A stretch of 7,580 nucleotides of DNA from Anaerolineaceae bacterium. GTDB lineage: Bacteria > Chloroflexota > Anaerolineae > Anaerolineales > Anaerolineaceae. Location of the stretch: contig DLXG01000089.1 in the NCBI GenBank assembly GCA_003448875.1, forward strand, positions 1-7,580. Reading direction: 5' to 3'. Shown piece by piece: positions 6,172 through 7,580 of this stretch; positions within the stretch are counted from its first letter, which is position 1; every line of letters starts with the position of its first letter. The notes under the pieces were generated by a model. That model did not search any database and was not told the DNA's origin. It worked only from the letters and a program-made list of their open reading frames with translations. Made by a program: the position numbers and the translations under genes.

Positions 6172-6197
6172 ATTCCCACTTACAAGGAGTTATAACC

Positions 6198-7469
6198 ATG
6201 AAAAAGAACGGAAAAGCAAAAATCAAAAAAGTTGTCCTGGCTTACTCTGGTGGTTTGGACACCTCGGTCATCGTGCCGTGGCTGATTGAAAATTACGGCT
6301 GCGAGGTCATCTGCTATACCGCTGACATTGGTCAGGGTGAAGAACTGTCCGGCTTACCAGCCAAGGCCAAAGCCAGCGGGGCAAGCAAGATTTACATTGA
6401 GGACCTCAAAGAAGAATTTGCTCGCGACTACCTTATGCCGCTTCTCAAATCCAGCGCAATTTACGAGCGGAAGTATCTATTAGGCACATCCATTGCCCGC
6501 CCATTGATCGCCTACCATCTGGTGAAAACCGCACACAAAGAAGGTGCGGACGCCATCGCCCACGGCTGTACCGGTAAGGGTAACGATCAGGTACGTTTTG
6601 AATTAACAGCCATGGCCCTTGACCCCCGCTTGAAAGTCATTGCACCGTGGCGGGAATGGAATATCCGCTCGCGCGAAGACGCGCTGGCCTACGCTGAGTC
6701 GCATAACATTCCGGTTTCATCCACCCTGAAATCCATTTACAGCCGCGATAGGAACCTCTGGCATTTATCTCATGAAGGCGGTTTGTTGGAGGATCCGTGG
6801 AACGAGCCGGAAGAAAGCATGTATCAGATGAGCAATTCCCCTGAAAATGCTCCCGATCAACCCGAAATCATCACACTTGATTTTGAAAAAGGCATACCTG
6901 TGAAGTTGAACGATACAGCCTTGCCGCCTCATGAATTAATCGCCGCTTTAAACGAAATCGGCGGCCGTCATGCCATAGGCCGGGTTGATCTGGTAGAAAA
7001 CCGATTGGTGGGTATGAAATCACATGGAGTTTATGAAACACCCGGCGGCACCATTCTGATGGCGGCTCATCAGGAATTGGAAGCCCTCTGTCTTGACCGG
7101 GATACGCTTCATTTCAAAGAAATAATTGCTCACCGTTATGCAGAACTGGTGTACTACGGGCAGTGGTTTACACCCTTGAGAGAGGCTCTTGACCAGTTCA
7201 TCAACAAAACTCAGGAACCGGTTACCGGCACGGTAAAATTAAAGCTTTACAAGGGCAACATCATCATCGCCGGAAGATCCAGCCCCGAAAGTTTATACCG
7301 CGAAGACTTTGCCACATTTGGACAGGATGATGTCTACAATCAAAAAGATGCGCAAGGTTTCATCACTCTCTTTGGGCTTCCCATGAAAGTTCAGGCTTTG
7401 CGCAAGATTCACAAAAAACAACCTGCCCAATACGAACAGCCCGATTACACCAAATTCAAACGCGATTGA
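6198..7469 (+). CDS. argG: Argininosuccinate synthase
   Basis: ArgG condenses citrulline and aspartate with ATP to give argininosuccinate, AMP and pyrophosphate, the penultimate step of arginine synthesis in the cytoplasm. With the ATG at 6198 it has 423 residues, close to the usual 400-450. The ATP-binding P-loop AYSGGLDTS is at 15-23 near the N-terminus, GTSIARP at 96-102, the conserved [14 protein letters not shown] at 122-135, and [12 protein letters not shown] at 274-285. The start is fixed by AAGGAGT (6184-6190) 7 nt upstream. The frame stays open further back to 6156, but that region is the terminator hairpin and not coding. The N-terminal [11 protein letters not shown] is slightly longer and more basic than typical. 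argH follows after 14 nt, so the two form an operon, probably controlled by the leader at 5994-6197. Confidence 0.97.
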   Translation: MKKNGKAKIKKVVLAYSGGLDTSVIVPWLIENYGCEVICYTADIGQGEELSGLPAKAKASGASKIYIEDLKEEFARDYLMPLLKSSAIYERKYLLGTSIARPLIAYHLVKTAHKEGADAIAHGCTGKGNDQVRFELTAMALDPRLKVIAPWREWNIRSREDALAYAESHNIPVSSTLKSIYSRDRNLWHLSHEGGLLEDPWNEPEESMYQMSNSPENAPDQPEIITLDFEKGIPVKLNDTALPPHELIAALNEIGGRHAIGRVDLVENRLVGMKSHGVYETPGGTILMAAHQELEALCLDRDTLHFKEIIAHRYAELVYYGQWFTPLREALDQFINKTQEPVTGTVKLKLYKGNIIIAGRSSPESLYREDFATFGQDDVYNQKDAQGFITLFGLPMKVQALRKIHKKQPAQYEQPDYTKFKRD

Positions 7470-7483
7470 TTCTTGAGGTGACC

Positions 7484-7580
7484 ATGACCAAATTGTGGGG
7501 AGGCCGCTTCACTTCTAAAACCAATACGCTCGCCGCCCAGTTGAACGCATCTATTGCGTTCGACTGGCGGCTTGCACCTT
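7484..7580 (+). CDS. argH: Argininosuccinate lyase, N-terminal part (runs off right edge)
   Basis: ArgH splits argininosuccinate into arginine and fumarate, completing the pathway begun by argG. Only 32 codons are present. The opening TKLWGGRF and the later NASIAFDWRL match the conserved N-terminus of argininosuccinate lyases (KLWGGRF ... NASI.FD.RL). A GAGGTGA Shine-Dalgarno (7475-7481) lies just before the ATG in the 14-nt gap after argG, indicating co-transcription. The catalytic residues lie beyond the window. Confidence 0.93.
   Translation, partial: MTKLWGGRFTSKTNTLAAQLNASIAFDWRLAP

Larger units (their letters stand above)
5994..6197 (+). promoter_or_regulatory. argG leader: predicted arginine-responsive transcription attenuator
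   Basis: The predicted leader RNA has four parts in order: a 26-codon frame with three Arg codons in four positions (6017-6097), a hairpin that starts just past those codons (6051-6090), a linker, and an intrinsic terminator (6141-6171). The 3' strand of the first hairpin and its flank (6082-6099) can pair with 6126-6146, which includes the 5' arm of the terminator. The structures are therefore mutually exclusive. By analogy with trp and his attenuation, a ribosome stalled at the Arg codons would cover the first arm, free the antiterminator and allow argG transcription. A ribosome reaching the stop codon would cover the middle segment and favour termination. The elements are seen in the sequence; the mechanism is inferred. 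Confidence 0.6.

Noticed and set aside
6156..6197. Extension of argG upstream of 6198
   Set aside because: The extra codons fall in the terminator loop and 3' arm, while the ATG at 6198 has an ideal AAGGAGT 7 nt upstream and gives the expected family length.

Overview
The window looks like part of a bacterial chromosome with moderate GC content. Gene content and protein style suggest a member of Chloroflexota, possibly Anaerolineae. That placement is an inference from general similarity and cannot be proven from the sequence alone. There are no mobile elements, CRISPR arrays, tRNA genes or rRNA genes.

Layout. Bases 1-3127 are read on the minus strand. In transcription order they hold a six-TM NarL-type sensor histidine kinase, its LuxR/NarL-family response regulator (4-nt ATGA overlap), a 282-residue repeat-built membrane protein, and the first 86 codons of the translational GTPase gene typA, which runs off the left edge. 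A 113-nt divergent intergenic region (3128-3240) separates this block from the plus-strand genes. It holds a good sigma70-type promoter for aconitase and two copies of an ATTATAATCC element. Next come a complete AcnA-type aconitase (3241-5955), a 242-nt regulatory interval, argG (6198-7469) and the first 32 codons of argH (7484 to the right edge).

The most interesting region is the interval between acn and argG. A near-consensus promoter (TTGACA, 17 bp, TATTAT) starts 4 nt after the aconitase stop codon and would give argG a leader of about 200 nt. The leader contains a 26-codon open frame with an Arg-Phe-Arg-Arg cluster. A hairpin starts just after the Arg codons, and a second perfect 10-bp intrinsic terminator lies just before the argG ribosome binding site. 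The 3' side of the first hairpin can instead pair with the 5' side of the terminator in an extended helix of about 15 bp. This is the 1:2 / 2:3 / 3:4 geometry of ribosome-mediated attenuation (as in trp and his operons), here placed so that arginyl-tRNA shortage would turn on arginine biosynthesis. The assignment is a prediction from sequence.

How the genes work together. argG and argH encode the last two steps of arginine synthesis (citrulline + aspartate to argininosuccinate to arginine + fumarate) and form one transcription unit. Aconitase belongs to the TCA cycle and has its own promoter and probably its own terminator. The kinase, regulator and membrane protein look like one signalling unit; the membrane protein's repeated Trp-Pro/Gly-rich hairpins loosely recall LiaF-type transmembrane regions. 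The input signal and target genes are not visible.
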